DNA from: an uncultured Clostridia bacterium
GTDB lineage: Bacteria; Bacillota; Clostridia; Christensenellales; CAAEEZ01
Length of the DNA stretch: 64,000 nucleotides
Reading direction: 5' to 3'
Assembly: GCA_934365195.1 (NCBI GenBank)
Contig: CAKRNA010000001.1
Location: 124,001-188,000 of the forward strand
Position numbers and translations under genes: made by a program. The notes beneath the pieces were generated by a model. That model searched no databases and was not told the DNA's origin. It was given only the letters and a program-made list of their open reading frames with translations. Each line of letters starts with the position of its first letter. Position 1 is the stretch's first letter. This document shows, piece after piece, positions 8,806-17,264 of this stretch.

Positions 8806-9639
8806 TTACTCCTTAACCACATATATTTTAATTTTTTCTCTTTGTTCGATATCTTTTAATTTAGCCTTGTTTTCCTCGTTTTCCTCGGCCAAATCGCCCA
8901 AAATGAATAATTGTTTGTTATTTTTACCGTAGTCGCTTAGCCTAATCCACTCCACGTAAGTAAAAATGCCTTCGCTTTTAAGTTCGCTTTTTAACTCTTC
9001 AAGGTCAACGTCTTCGTTTTTGCCCAGCATTTTTTTAACAGCGCCGATTACCATTTTCACCGCTTGAATTAGCACCGCAACGCCTATAATTATTCCAAGT
9101 ACGGCGTCGATAATAGTGTTCGTTACAAGGCATAACGCATAGCATATCCAAGTGCTAGCCGTGATTATCGAATCCAGCAAACTATCTAGGTACAACGAAC
9201 GCATAATATCCGAATTATCCTTTTTGGACAGCGCCTTGTACACTATCGTCATCACTACTTTTACAACCAGCGTTACAAGTAGCAGCCAAAAATACAGCCA
9301 GCCAAAGTAAATAGGAAGCGGATAAACAATCCTTTGGATAGAATACACGATAAACACTCCGCCCATAACAAGCGTCATCGTAGACACTACGAAAGTGGTT
9401 ATATATTCCATTCTGCCAAAGCCGTTCGGGTACTCGTCAGTCGGTTTTTTGTTGCTAACGCCTATTCCGACCGCCGCTAACGTACTGCCTATTATATCCG
9501 TAAAGTTGTTTACCGCATCGATAAACACGCTGATACTATTTGTAACTATTCCCACGAAAAGTTTGATTATGCCTAGCGCAAGGTTAATTATAGCGCCCGA
9601 AATACTTGCGGCAAGACCACGCTTAACATTTTTATTCAT
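8806..9639 (-). CDS. Cation diffusion facilitator family metal/proton antiporter
   Basis: A 277-residue protein with the CDF layout: about six membrane helices in residues 10-205, then a cytoplasmic domain of about 70 residues. The metal site pairs fit: DAVNNFTD in helix 2 (Asp-x-x-x-Asp type) and the LYLDSLLDS block in helix 5, which stands where HxxxD usually lies. The family exports Zn, Fe, Mn or Cd from the cytoplasm; here the helix-5 site begins with Asp, which is more Mn/Fe-like than Zn-like, though this is weak evidence. First gene of an operon with the metallophosphoesterase. There is no Shine-Dalgarno sequence before the ATG, and the -10 box is only 8 nt away. Confidence 0.85.
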   Translation of the reverse strand: MNKNVKRGLAASISGAIINLALGIIKLFVGIVTNSISVFIDAVNNFTDIIGSTLAAVGIGVSNKKPTDEYPNGFGRMEYITTFVVSTMTLVMGGVFIVYSIQRIVYPLPIYFGWLYFWLLLVTLVVKVVMTIVYKALSKKDNSDIMRSLYLDSLLDSIITASTWICYALCLVTNTIIDAVLGIIIGVAVLIQAVKMVIGAVKKMLGKNEDVDLEELKSELKSEGIFTYVEWIRLSDYGKNNKQLFILGDLAEENEENKAKLKDIEQREKIKIYVVKE

Positions 9640-9647
9640 ACTAAGAT

Positions 9648-9676
9648 ATTATACCACACATTATTTACTTTGAAAA
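9648..9676 (-). promoter_or_regulatory. Extended -10 promoter giving a probably leaderless CDF mRNA
   Basis: On the minus strand TGGTATAAT forms an extended -10 (TATAAT at 9653-9648), with a weak TTTTCA -35 17 bp upstream. The ATG at 9639 lies about where transcription should start, and no ribosome binding site separates them. Confidence 0.5.
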
Positions 9677-9789
9677 TAGGTAATTTAAGTTATTATGGAT
9701 AAATTTGTTAAAAATTTGTTTATTATGAATTATTTTCAACCTATTTAATAGATATTTTTTATAAAATTTGTAGTAAATGGTTAAATATA

Positions 9790-9818
9790 TGGACTTTGAC
9801 TAAATATTTGTCTATAAT
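9790..9818 (+). promoter_or_regulatory. Promoter of sdaA
   Basis: TGGACT (9790-9795), 17-bp spacer, consensus TATAAT (9813-9818). A TTGAGG ribosome binding site and the ATG follow. Confidence 0.6.
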
Positions 9819-9835
9819 AGCGTTGAGGTAAATTT

Positions 9836-11029
9836 ATGAAATCGCTTAAACAACTGTACAAAATAGGGTTAGGCCCTTCGAGTTCGCACACAATGGGGCC
9901 CGAAAAGGCTTGCAAAATAATAAACGATAGATACAAAGATGCCGATAGTTTTGTGGTGACGCTTCGTGGCTCGCTTGCTATGACGGGAAAAGGTCACGGC
10001 ACGGACAAAGTAATCGAAAACACTCTTTTAAGGCCTACTACCGTGCTGTTCGATACCGTTACGGTGGACTTACCGCACGAAAACACTATGGATGTTGCCG
10101 TAATTAAGGACGGCAAGGAAATTGCAAATTTAAGGGTGCTTAGCGTTGGCGGTGGCGACGTGGTTTTTGAAGGTGAGCCTCCGCTAGAACCAAAGGACGT
10201 GTACAACCTAAACACTTTCACTTCTATTGCAAAATACTGCGAAGAACACGACGTTCGTATCCCCGACTACGTAAGAGAAAGGGAAGGCGACGAGATTTTT
10301 GAGTACCTACACTTGATTTGGGAGCAAATGAAACAAACGATAAATAGCGGCTTAAAGGCTAGCGGAATTATCCCGGGAGGGCTGGAAATAACCAGAAAAG
10401 CAAAGTACTTGTACTCGCAAAGGCATATCGACGAATCGCCTGAAACAAGAGAAAACCGTCTTGTGTGCTCCTATGCTTACGCTTGTAGCGAGGAAAACGC
10501 TTGCGGCGGCACTATCGTCACCGCTCCAACCTGCGGCTCTTGTGGAATTCTTCCTGCCGTACTAAAATATATGCAAACCAAACACAAGTTTTCCGACGAC
10601 CAAATCGTAAACGCTCTTGCAACCGGCGGAATAATAGGCAACATTGTAAAAACCAACGCCTCTATTTCGGGCGCTGAGTGTGGCTGTCAAGCCGAGGTGG
10701 GTACTGCTTGTAGTATGGCGGCAGGCGCTCTTGCAGAACTATTCGAGATGGACCTTGACCAAATAGAGTACGCAGCGGAGGTTGCTATGGAGCACCACTT
10801 AGGGCTTACTTGCGACCCTATCAAAGGGCTTGTGCAAATCCCTTGCATAGAGCGTAACGCCGTGGGGGCTATGCGTTCGATAAACGCACTAAGCCTTGCA
10901 AACTTCTTGACCAAAACCAGAAAAATCAGTTTTGATATGGTGGTGGAAACAATGTACCAAACGGGAAAAGACCTATCCAAAAACTATCGAGAAACCAGCA
11001 CGGGCGGGCTTGCAAAACTATATAAGTAA
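9836..11029 (+). CDS. sdaA: L-serine ammonia-lyase, Fe-S dependent, single chain
   Basis: Deaminates L-serine to pyruvate and ammonia using an oxygen-labile [4Fe-4S] cluster. The 397-residue chain joins what are beta and alpha subunits in other Bacillota: the N-terminal part (about 1-145) begins with GPSSSHTMGP, and the C-terminal part carries TAPTCGSCGILPAV plus further cysteines in GAECGCQAEVG and LTCDPIKGLVQIPC, the cluster ligands. Single-chain forms usually run to about 450 residues, so this one is somewhat short, mostly in the linker. It has its own promoter and a long-stem terminator. Serine could be used here for energy or as a pyruvate source. Confidence 0.93.
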   Translation: MKSLKQLYKIGLGPSSSHTMGPEKACKIINDRYKDADSFVVTLRGSLAMTGKGHGTDKVIENTLLRPTTVLFDTVTVDLPHENTMDVAVIKDGKEIANLRVLSVGGGDVVFEGEPPLEPKDVYNLNTFTSIAKYCEEHDVRIPDYVREREGDEIFEYLHLIWEQMKQTINSGLKASGIIPGGLEITRKAKYLYSQRHIDESPETRENRLVCSYAYACSEENACGGTIVTAPTCGSCGILPAVLKYMQTKHKFSDDQIVNALATGGIIGNIVKTNASISGAECGCQAEVGTACSMAAGALAELFEMDLDQIEYAAEVAMEHHLGLTCDPIKGLVQIPCIERNAVGAMRSINALSLANFLTKTRKISFDMVVETMYQTGKDLSKNYRETSTGGLAKLYK

Positions 11030-11054
11030 TACGCTCGTACAAATAAAACGCACT

Positions 11055-11117
11055 ATAACCCTACTATTTACTAACTATTTGCAAAATCTAATTAGTAATT
11101 ACGTAGGGCTATTTTTT
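11055..11117 (+). terminator. Long imperfect terminator of sdaA
   Basis: Arms ATAACCCTAC and GTAGGGCTAT (11055-11064 with 11103-11112), extended inward by ATTTACTAACTA-like pairing with TTAGTAATTA, then a T run. Confidence 0.65.
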
Positions 11118-11202
11118 ATTATTATTTGCCTTGAATTACGGCAACTAACCCATGGATTTTGTTTACTGCATTTTAAAGCCTATTAAGGCATTGATTTTGT
11201 TT

Positions 11203-11224
11203 AAAAAAAAGGGCTATCTAGCCC
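11203..11224 (-). terminator. Terminator overlapping the glycosyltransferase stop codon
   Basis: On the minus strand GGGCTA-GA-TAGCCC is followed by eight T residues. The stop codon of the glycosyltransferase lies in the stem. Confidence 0.8.
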
Positions 11225-12390
11225 CTTTTCCCTTTTCTTATTATTTCTTTATATTTTTCCAAAACGTCGTCCATTACTTCATCCCACGTTGCGTACACGC
11301 TATCCAAATTTGATACCACTTTGTCGTAAACGTCTTTATTGTTTTGAACTTCAATAATTTTATCTGCCCAAGCCTCTTTTGTTTGCTCAGCCAAAAAACC
11401 GTTCTCCCCGTCAATTATCCCCTCTGCCGAGGCAGAACCCCTCACGAGTATCGACGGCGTTCCCATCATAGCCGCCTCTTTTGAGGAAAGTGAAAACGTA
11501 TCAAAAGTGGAAGAAAACAAAAAGTAATCTGCCGTTTTGTAATAGGCAGCAAGCAATTCTTTATCTAAAACTTGACCTACAAACACAACCAAGTCGTCTA
11601 TGCCAAGTTCTTTTGACTGCTTTTCAAGTTTCTTTCTATAATCGCCGTCTCCAACTATTAAAAACTTGAATTTAAGCCCTTTTTCTTTTAATAGTTTCAT
11701 CGTTTCAAGTAGCATAGATATATTCTTAACAAGCACCACTCTACCAACGAATAGGAACGTGACCTCATTACTTATAGCGTGTTTCTCTTTTATTTCTTTT
11801 ACGAGCATATCTAGTTTTTCGGGCTGTACTGCTATTTTTTCAATGCCGTTTTTTACCACTTCACACGGCAAATCAACCCCATAAACGTTTTTTAAACAAT
11901 CCTGACTACCGCTAGACACCGACCATACGTAATCCATTCGCCTAATAGAATATAGCAAAAAATTAAGAGCAAACTTTTGCAGGCATTTTAGTTTTACGCT
12001 ACGATTTATTTCCTCGTGATATTTCGTATGTACGGTAAAAACTATCGGAATATCATTCTTTTTTGCGTACCTAAGCATTGTCCTTGATAAAGTAACCGGG
12101 GAGTGACAATGTATGACATCGTAATGATTTTCCTTTAAATATTTCTTTAATCTTAAATCAAAGGCAGGAAGTGGCAACCTCACGCCGTATTTACCTCCCG
12201 AAAGCGACAACGTGCGTATTACTTTATATCCGCCACCGTCAAAGGTTTTAGGATACCACGGCACAAGCGCATCACAAATTACGCCCTCTTTACCGTTTAA
12301 TATCCTGCAATAATTATCCACCACGTTGACAACACCGTCAACGACGGGGAAATAATTATCTAAAACTTCCAAAATCCTAATTTCTTCCAT
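11218..12390 (-). CDS. GT4-family glycosyltransferase
   Basis: A 390-residue GT-B fold glycosyltransferase. The N-terminal acceptor domain opens EEIRILEVLDNYFPVVDG, with the DG-x-x loop typical of lipid glycosyltransferases, and HCHSP marks the usual N-domain strand. The C-terminal donor domain has FVGRVVLVKN and the E-x7-E signature in SLSSKEAAMMGTP (about 300-312). This pattern is that of GT4 enzymes such as diacylglycerol glucosyltransferases. I start it at the ATG at 12390 behind GAGTG; a GTG nine bases upstream has no ribosome binding site. The stop of the upstream flippase-like gene overlaps the region, so the two are co-translated. Together they probably make and handle a glycolipid or lipid-anchored polymer. 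Confidence 0.85.
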   Translation of the reverse strand: MEEIRILEVLDNYFPVVDGVVNVVDNYCRILNGKEGVICDALVPWYPKTFDGGGYKVIRTLSLSGGKYGVRLPLPAFDLRLKKYLKENHYDVIHCHSPVTLSRTMLRYAKKNDIPIVFTVHTKYHEEINRSVKLKCLQKFALNFLLYSIRRMDYVWSVSSGSQDCLKNVYGVDLPCEVVKNGIEKIAVQPEKLDMLVKEIKEKHAISNEVTFLFVGRVVLVKNISMLLETMKLLKEKGLKFKFLIVGDGDYRKKLEKQSKELGIDDLVVFVGQVLDKELLAAYYKTADYFLFSSTFDTFSLSSKEAAMMGTPSILVRGSASAEGIIDGENGFLAEQTKEAWADKIIEVQNNKDVYDKVVSNLDSVYATWDEVMDDVLEKYKEIIRKGKRG

Positions 12391-12391
12391 A

Positions 12392-13519
12392 CTATTCACT
12401 CAATTTATATTTTTTTATCACTCTTTTTTTGTGCCTAGACTTAAAGAATTTGTTTGTCATACCCACTAAACCTAGTATTATGTACACGTAATAAGTGCAC
12501 ACTCTCCACATAAACACCACCCAAAACAGAGCGCCCTCTCCCATCGGAATAGGGGCAAACACCATAGATGCCACACCCTCGATAGCGCCACTATTACCCG
12601 GAGTAGGAACAAGCGACGCAGCAAACAACGAGTATGCGTTTAAGGTAACTATATCTACCAGCATTTTTGCCCCGGGGGTTGTTTTTCCTAGCGCCATAAT
12701 AACAAAATAAGGCACGGACATAACTACAAAGAAGTCTAAGCACGAAACCAAAAATAAGAATATAACGCCAACTTTATCCTTTGCAATATGCACAAACGCT
12801 TGCCTATAACCCTCTAAAAAGTCCACTACTTTTTTATCCACTTTTTCGTAGTCGGGCACTATTTTTAGTTTAACGCCTATCTTTATAAAAAATGCGATAA
12901 CCTTATGTATTGCAGATGGAAACAACGAGAATAAAACGACTATAAGCGGAGCAATAGCCGCTATGGATATGCCAACATAAGTAAGACTTTTTACAACAAC
13001 CGCCTGATTATTTGGCAAATATTGTAGAGCATCGTGATTCGTAATATACAAAATCACAGAACATACTATCCACGCTATAAGATGAAAAATATACTTAACA
13101 ATAGGTATTGCAGTAGCTACGTCCGCAGGGTAGCCTTTTTTGTAGTATTGGTACACTTGATACGGCTGTCCACCGGTATTTAATGGCGTGATATTATCGT
13201 AAAATTTACCCATTATACCCACACTCATAGACAGTTTTAAGTCGAATTTTTTAACGGTGATTTTAGAAATTATCGAATATTTAAGCGCATCGGTACAAAA
13301 CATAATCAGCACGATTACTGCTAGCAAAATTGCATAATACGGATTAACCGTAGACAGCAAATCTTTAAGCGAGGCGATATTACCCCCCGATAAAGTCTTG
13401 CTTACGGCATATATCATATAAAACGTCAACCCGAAAAATATCAAAAGCAACGTGTTTTTCAATACTTTCTTGGTTAGGTCTTTATTAAATATCGTCTTTT
13501 TTGTCGGTGATTTTTCCAT
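12392..13519 (-). CDS. Lysylphosphatidylglycerol synthase TM-region/UPF0104 family membrane protein
   Basis: A 375-residue polytopic protein with about eight membrane helices. It carries the markers of the family: LNTGGQPYQVYQYYKKG in an early loop and SLVPTPGNSGAIEG near the end. The same fold forms the flippase half of MprF and also occurs as a stand-alone protein next to glycosyltransferases, where it is thought to help move or make glycolipids. That is the context here: its stop overlaps the start region of a GT4 enzyme. It lacks the cytosolic lysyl-transferase domain of MprF. A -10 TATAAT at 13545-13540 with TTGAAA 16 bp upstream makes a plausible promoter. Confidence 0.85.
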   Translation of the reverse strand: MEKSPTKKTIFNKDLTKKVLKNTLLLIFFGLTFYMIYAVSKTLSGGNIASLKDLLSTVNPYYAILLAVIVLIMFCTDALKYSIISKITVKKFDLKLSMSVGIMGKFYDNITPLNTGGQPYQVYQYYKKGYPADVATAIPIVKYIFHLIAWIVCSVILYITNHDALQYLPNNQAVVVKSLTYVGISIAAIAPLIVVLFSLFPSAIHKVIAFFIKIGVKLKIVPDYEKVDKKVVDFLEGYRQAFVHIAKDKVGVIFLFLVSCLDFFVVMSVPYFVIMALGKTTPGAKMLVDIVTLNAYSLFAASLVPTPGNSGAIEGVASMVFAPIPMGEGALFWVVFMWRVCTYYVYIILGLVGMTNKFFKSRHKKRVIKKYKLSE

Positions 13520-13539
13520 TTTTCTTTCTCTATAATAAG

Positions 13540-13567
13540 ATTATACATCATTATCTTTATTTTTCAA
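13540..13567 (-). promoter_or_regulatory. Promoter of the flippase-like/glycosyltransferase operon
   Basis: TTGAAA (13567-13562), 16-bp spacer, TATAAT (13545-13540) on the minus strand. Confidence 0.5.
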
Positions 13568-13749
13568 TAATATCGGTAATTTTTACCTGTAACACTTGGT
13601 GTAGTTCGCTTTTTTCGTGCTTTTTTATTTATTTTTCGCCTCTTTTATCGCCTTTTCTTAACGTATACTCTTTATATTACACATACATTTATCCCTATTA
13701 TACCTATAAAACGCCGTCCGTTTCTAAATGTTTTTAGTCTATTTAAAAC

Positions 13750-13780
13750 AAAAAAAGATACCGTAAAAACGGTATCTTTT
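13750..13780 (-). terminator. Terminator of guaA
   Basis: Twelve-bp perfect stem AAAAGATACCGT/ACGGTATCTTTT (13753-13764 with 13769-13780), AAAA loop, and an A run on the left side that is a T run on the minus strand. Confidence 0.88.
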
Positions 13781-13801
13781 GGTTATATTTAAAGTTGTTT
13801 C

Positions 13802-15325
13802 TTATTCCCACTCGATAGTTGCAGGTGGCTTGCCCGTGATATCGTAAACTACTCTGTTTACGCCCTCAACCTCGCCAACAATTCTTGCAGAAACTCTGCC
13901 TAATAGGTCGTGAGATAGCGGAACGTACTCGCAAGTCATAAAGTCGTTGGTTTTAACGGCTCTAAGGGCGATTGTGTAGTCGTAAGTTCTTTCCTCGTTT
14001 CTTACGCCGACAGATTGAACGCTGGTAAGGATAGCGAAATATTGATCGGCTTTTTCACCGCTCTTCTCAAGTTCCTCTCTAAAAATAGCGTCAGCCTCTC
14101 TCACGATGTTTAGTTTTGGCTCGTTTACTTCGCCAAGTACTCTAACTGCAAGCCCCGGGCCCGGGAACGGTTGACGAGTAACGAGTTCGGTTGGTAAGCC
14201 AAGTAACCTGCCTAGTTCCCTTACTTCGTCCTTAAACAAACTCTTAAGTGGCTCTACAAGACCTACAAAGTTCATATCCTTAGGAAGTCCGCCTACGTTG
14301 TGGTGGCTCTTAACAACGGCCTTTTTGCCTACCCAACCACTTTCAACGATATCAGGGTAAATAGTACCTTGCGCTAGGAATTTAGCGTCGCCGTACTTCT
14401 TTGCTTCGTCTTGGAATACCTCGATAAACTCCTTACCGATAATCTTTCTCTTTTGCTCGGGATCGGTTACGCCCTTAAGTTTTGACAAAAATCTTTCTTG
14501 AGCGTTCACCCTTACGAAAGTAACGTTTTTATCCTTGAATGCCGCTTCGATTTGGTCGCCCTCGTTCTTCCTCATACAGCCGTGGTCTACGAAAATGCAA
14601 ACCGCTTGATTAGGAATAGCGTACTCTAAAAGTGCTGCGCAAACCGAACTATCTACACCGCCTGACAAACCAAGTATTACTCTTTCTTCGCCGACTTGCT
14701 CTTTAATAAGTTGCTTTTGCTCCTCGATAAAGTCCTTCATAGTGTAGTCACCGGTAGCGCCGCAAATACCAAATACGAAGTTTTTGAATATGGTTTTGCC
14801 CTCTTCCGTTAGGTCTACTTCCGGGCGGAATTGTAAGCCGTACAACTTCTTAGCCTCGTTTTCGATAGCGGCAAACTCGCTAACCTTGGTTGAAGCAATA
14901 GCGGTAAAGCCGTTAGGTAAAGAGGTAAGTTTTTCGGTGTGATTCATCATAACCATAGTATTTTCTTTCACGCCGTCAAATAGTTTCACGCTAGAAACCG
15001 TTGCCTCTACCTTGCCGTACTCTTTTTGAATGCTTTGAACTTTGCCACCTAGCATATTAGCCATAACTAGCATACCGTAGCAAATACCCATCACAGGAAT
15101 ACCAAGATTGAAAATTTCCTTATCGCAACGTGGAGATTCACTATCGTTTACACTTTCCTCGCCTCCGGTAAGAATAATGCCTATAGGATTGATTTTTTTG
15201 ATTTCGTCAACAGAGATATTGTAAGGCTTGATAATAGAGTAAACTTGAAGTTCTCTCACTCTTCTTGCAACGCTCTCTTTGTATTGTCCGCCGAAATCCA
15301 ACACTAATACAACTTGATTCGTCAT
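13802..15325 (-). CDS. guaA: GMP synthase with an altered glutaminase site
   Basis: Converts XMP to GMP using ATP and ammonia normally released from glutamine. The 507-residue protein has the standard order: class I glutamine amidotransferase domain (about 1-190), ATP-pyrophosphatase domain with the SGGVDSSV P-loop (about 220-227) and the C-terminal dimerisation domain ending KPPATIEWE. The nucleophile is present (GICYG, Cys82) and so is the glutamate (Glu169), but the catalytic histidine of the QFHPEV motif is Arg167 (codon CGC at 14827-14825). The SHGD block also reads NHTE. The synthase half looks intact, so the enzyme may work with free ammonia. AAGGAG precedes the ATG. Monocistronic, with its own terminator. 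Confidence 0.93.
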   Translation of the reverse strand: MTNQVVLVLDFGGQYKESVARRVRELQVYSIIKPYNISVDEIKKINPIGIILTGGEESVNDSESPRCDKEIFNLGIPVMGICYGMLVMANMLGGKVQSIQKEYGKVEATVSSVKLFDGVKENTMVMMNHTEKLTSLPNGFTAIASTKVSEFAAIENEAKKLYGLQFRPEVDLTEEGKTIFKNFVFGICGATGDYTMKDFIEEQKQLIKEQVGEERVILGLSGGVDSSVCAALLEYAIPNQAVCIFVDHGCMRKNEGDQIEAAFKDKNVTFVRVNAQERFLSKLKGVTDPEQKRKIIGKEFIEVFQDEAKKYGDAKFLAQGTIYPDIVESGWVGKKAVVKSHHNVGGLPKDMNFVGLVEPLKSLFKDEVRELGRLLGLPTELVTRQPFPGPGLAVRVLGEVNEPKLNIVREADAIFREELEKSGEKADQYFAILTSVQSVGVRNEERTYDYTIALRAVKTNDFMTCEYVPLSHDLLGRVSARIVGEVEGVNRVVYDITGKPPATIEWE

Positions 15326-15603
15326 TGTTTTTCTCCTTATATAGTAAAAATTATCCTAAGATATATTTTATAGATATATTTTACAATTTTGTTGCAAATT
15401 AGTAAAGCAACCAAAATATATTTTTTATGTTTTTTAGTTATAGCGATATAACTTAGAATATATAGTCCTATTCTATTTAATATTCGTTTAACTTTTTCCC
15501 TCGTGTTTATCACTTTTTAGGCTTGCTAATTTTATTTTAGCCATATCGAAGCATTTTAACTCGATTATTATGATAATATTACTTGCTAATAACTATGATA
15601 AAC
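15326..15603. other. Intergenic region upstream of guaA, no riboswitch seen
   Basis: AT-rich sequence. I looked on the minus strand for purine-riboswitch core elements, given the gene downstream, and found none. Several TATAAA-like boxes near 15365-15400 could be the guaA promoter, but no single one stands out. Confidence 0.4.
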
Positions 15604-15621
15604 GTCGGGCAAAAGCCCGAC
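15604..15621 (-). terminator. Hairpin after the FGGY kinase gene
   Basis: Seven-bp GC-rich stem GTCGGGC/GCCCGAC with an AAAA loop, 4 nt from the stop codon. The T run on the minus side is weak (GTTTATC). Confidence 0.65.
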
Positions 15622-15625
15622 GCAA

Positions 15626-17215
15626 TTATTCGTTAAGCAAATGAAAATTCTTTTTGTTGGTCTTGTACAGCCTCTTGAACACTTCAAATTGCCTGTCGTA
15701 AACCTTTTTGTTTTCCATATTAGGCGTAAACGTTGCAGTAACCGGGATAAAGTCCTTTACCTTTTCGATATTAGGTATGATATTTAGCCCCACGCCCATA
15801 ATAGCGGCTGCACCGACAGCGCCCACGTTTTGCGGCTCGTCGATAGTTTCTATCGTCTTACCCGTGATATCGGCTAAGATTTGGCAAGTAGCACTACTTA
15901 AAGCGCCGCCACCTACAAAGCGAATTTTGTCACTTACCTTAAACTTCTTCTCCTCGCATTCTAGCATCCACCTCTTGTGGTAACAAATACCTTCAAGCAC
16001 CGCCCTAATTAGTTCGGTTTTGCCCGTTTCCAGTTTGATATTGAAGAACATACCCGTTGCATAAGGATCTTCAAAAGGACAGCGATTGCCGTGTAGCCAA
16101 GGGGTAAATATCACCCCGCCACTTCCTGCAGGCACGGAGGAAATAACCTCGGTCATATATTGATACAAACTGGTGTACTCGGTTTCTAGGCTCTCGGCAA
16201 CGTCCTCTTTTTTTAGATATATGCCTATCTCGTCAAGCGCCAAGTGGTTTTTTACCCATTCCAAACTTTTACCAGAGGTTTCCATCTCGGCAAAGTAGTT
16301 AAACTTTCCGGTTTGTGCGCCACGAATTGCCGCAATCATAGTCATAACGTCAACCGTTTGCTTGTCCACAATAGTACTTACCCAGCCCGACGTACCGCTG
16401 TAAATATGCGTATCGCCAACGTCTACGCTACCTGCGCCAACGCCGATAAGCGAAGCGTCACCGCCACCGCCGAATACTTTAGTGCCCTCAAGTAAGCCAA
16501 GTTCCTCGCCGGCTTTCTTGGTTAGCCCGCCAACTAGGTCGGTAGACTTAATTATCGAAGCAAGATGCTCCACGTGTACGCCAAACATTTTCGCCGTGGA
16601 AATGCTCCATTCCTTGCCGTTTTTATCCATAAGTAAGGTTGCAAACGCAGAGTCCTCCGTCATAACGAATTCGCCCGTACACCTTGCGATTAAATACTCT
16701 TTTACGTCCAGCCACTTGTACGCTTTTTGGAAAACTTCAGGCTCGTTTTCTTCCACCCATTTGTACTTCCAAACAGGATCTTTTACGCTTGCAGGCACTA
16801 CGCCCGTGTGGTACATTGCCTTTGCAAGTTTAAAGATATTCGCCCCTGCAATTTGTGGGCCGTGGGCTAAGTACTTTTTGATTTGCGCCTTGCCCCTTTG
16901 GTCCATATAACTCATAGGACGCCTTACTGCGTTGCCCTCTTTGTCAACTAGCACCATACCTTGCATTTGCGAGCAGAACGATATGCCTTGAATTTCATTT
17001 GGCTTTACGCCCGTCTTTTTCAAAACTTCCTTAGTGGTTAAGCACATAGCCTCCCACCATTCGTCTGCGTCTTGCTCAGCGCCGCCGTCGTCAAAAACGT
17101 ACAACTTGTAGCCTTCCATAGCCGAACCGACCATTTTTATCTTTTCGTCTATCTCAAAAAGGCAAGTTTTAATACCCGTTGTGCCTATATCGTAAGCAAT
17201 AACGTAGGTTTTCAT
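15626..17215 (-). CDS. FGGY-family carbohydrate kinase, xylulokinase-like
   Basis: Phosphorylates a sugar, most likely a ketopentose such as xylulose, with ATP. The 529-residue chain has the two-domain actin-like fold of the family: phosphate-1 motif AYDIGTTGIKT (residues 8-18), the DQRG substrate block after SYMD, a GTSGWVS phosphate-2 region near 285 and the C-terminal GGGALS adenosine motif near 430. GNRCPFEDPYATG is typical of xylulokinases. It lies 49 nt after the sulfatase-maturase gene on the same strand behind a GGAGGGGG ribosome binding site, so it is probably the third gene of a sulfated-glycan operon. Substrate assignment is inference; other FGGY sugars are possible. Confidence 0.85.
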   Translation of the reverse strand: MKTYVIAYDIGTTGIKTCLFEIDEKIKMVGSAMEGYKLYVFDDGGAEQDADEWWEAMCLTTKEVLKKTGVKPNEIQGISFCSQMQGMVLVDKEGNAVRRPMSYMDQRGKAQIKKYLAHGPQIAGANIFKLAKAMYHTGVVPASVKDPVWKYKWVEENEPEVFQKAYKWLDVKEYLIARCTGEFVMTEDSAFATLLMDKNGKEWSISTAKMFGVHVEHLASIIKSTDLVGGLTKKAGEELGLLEGTKVFGGGGDASLIGVGAGSVDVGDTHIYSGTSGWVSTIVDKQTVDVMTMIAAIRGAQTGKFNYFAEMETSGKSLEWVKNHLALDEIGIYLKKEDVAESLETEYTSLYQYMTEVISSVPAGSGGVIFTPWLHGNRCPFEDPYATGMFFNIKLETGKTELIRAVLEGICYHKRWMLECEEKKFKVSDKIRFVGGGALSSATCQILADITGKTIETIDEPQNVGAVGAAAIMGVGLNIIPNIEKVKDFIPVTATFTPNMENKKVYDRQFEVFKRLYKTNKKNFHLLNE

Positions 17216-17264
17216 ATATCCCCCTCCAAAATAAATTTCCGTATATCATATCACAAAGTGATAA

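Noticed and set aside
15326..15603. Possible purine riboswitch before guaA
   Set aside because: I looked for the conserved J1/2, J2/3 and loop elements on the minus strand and found none.
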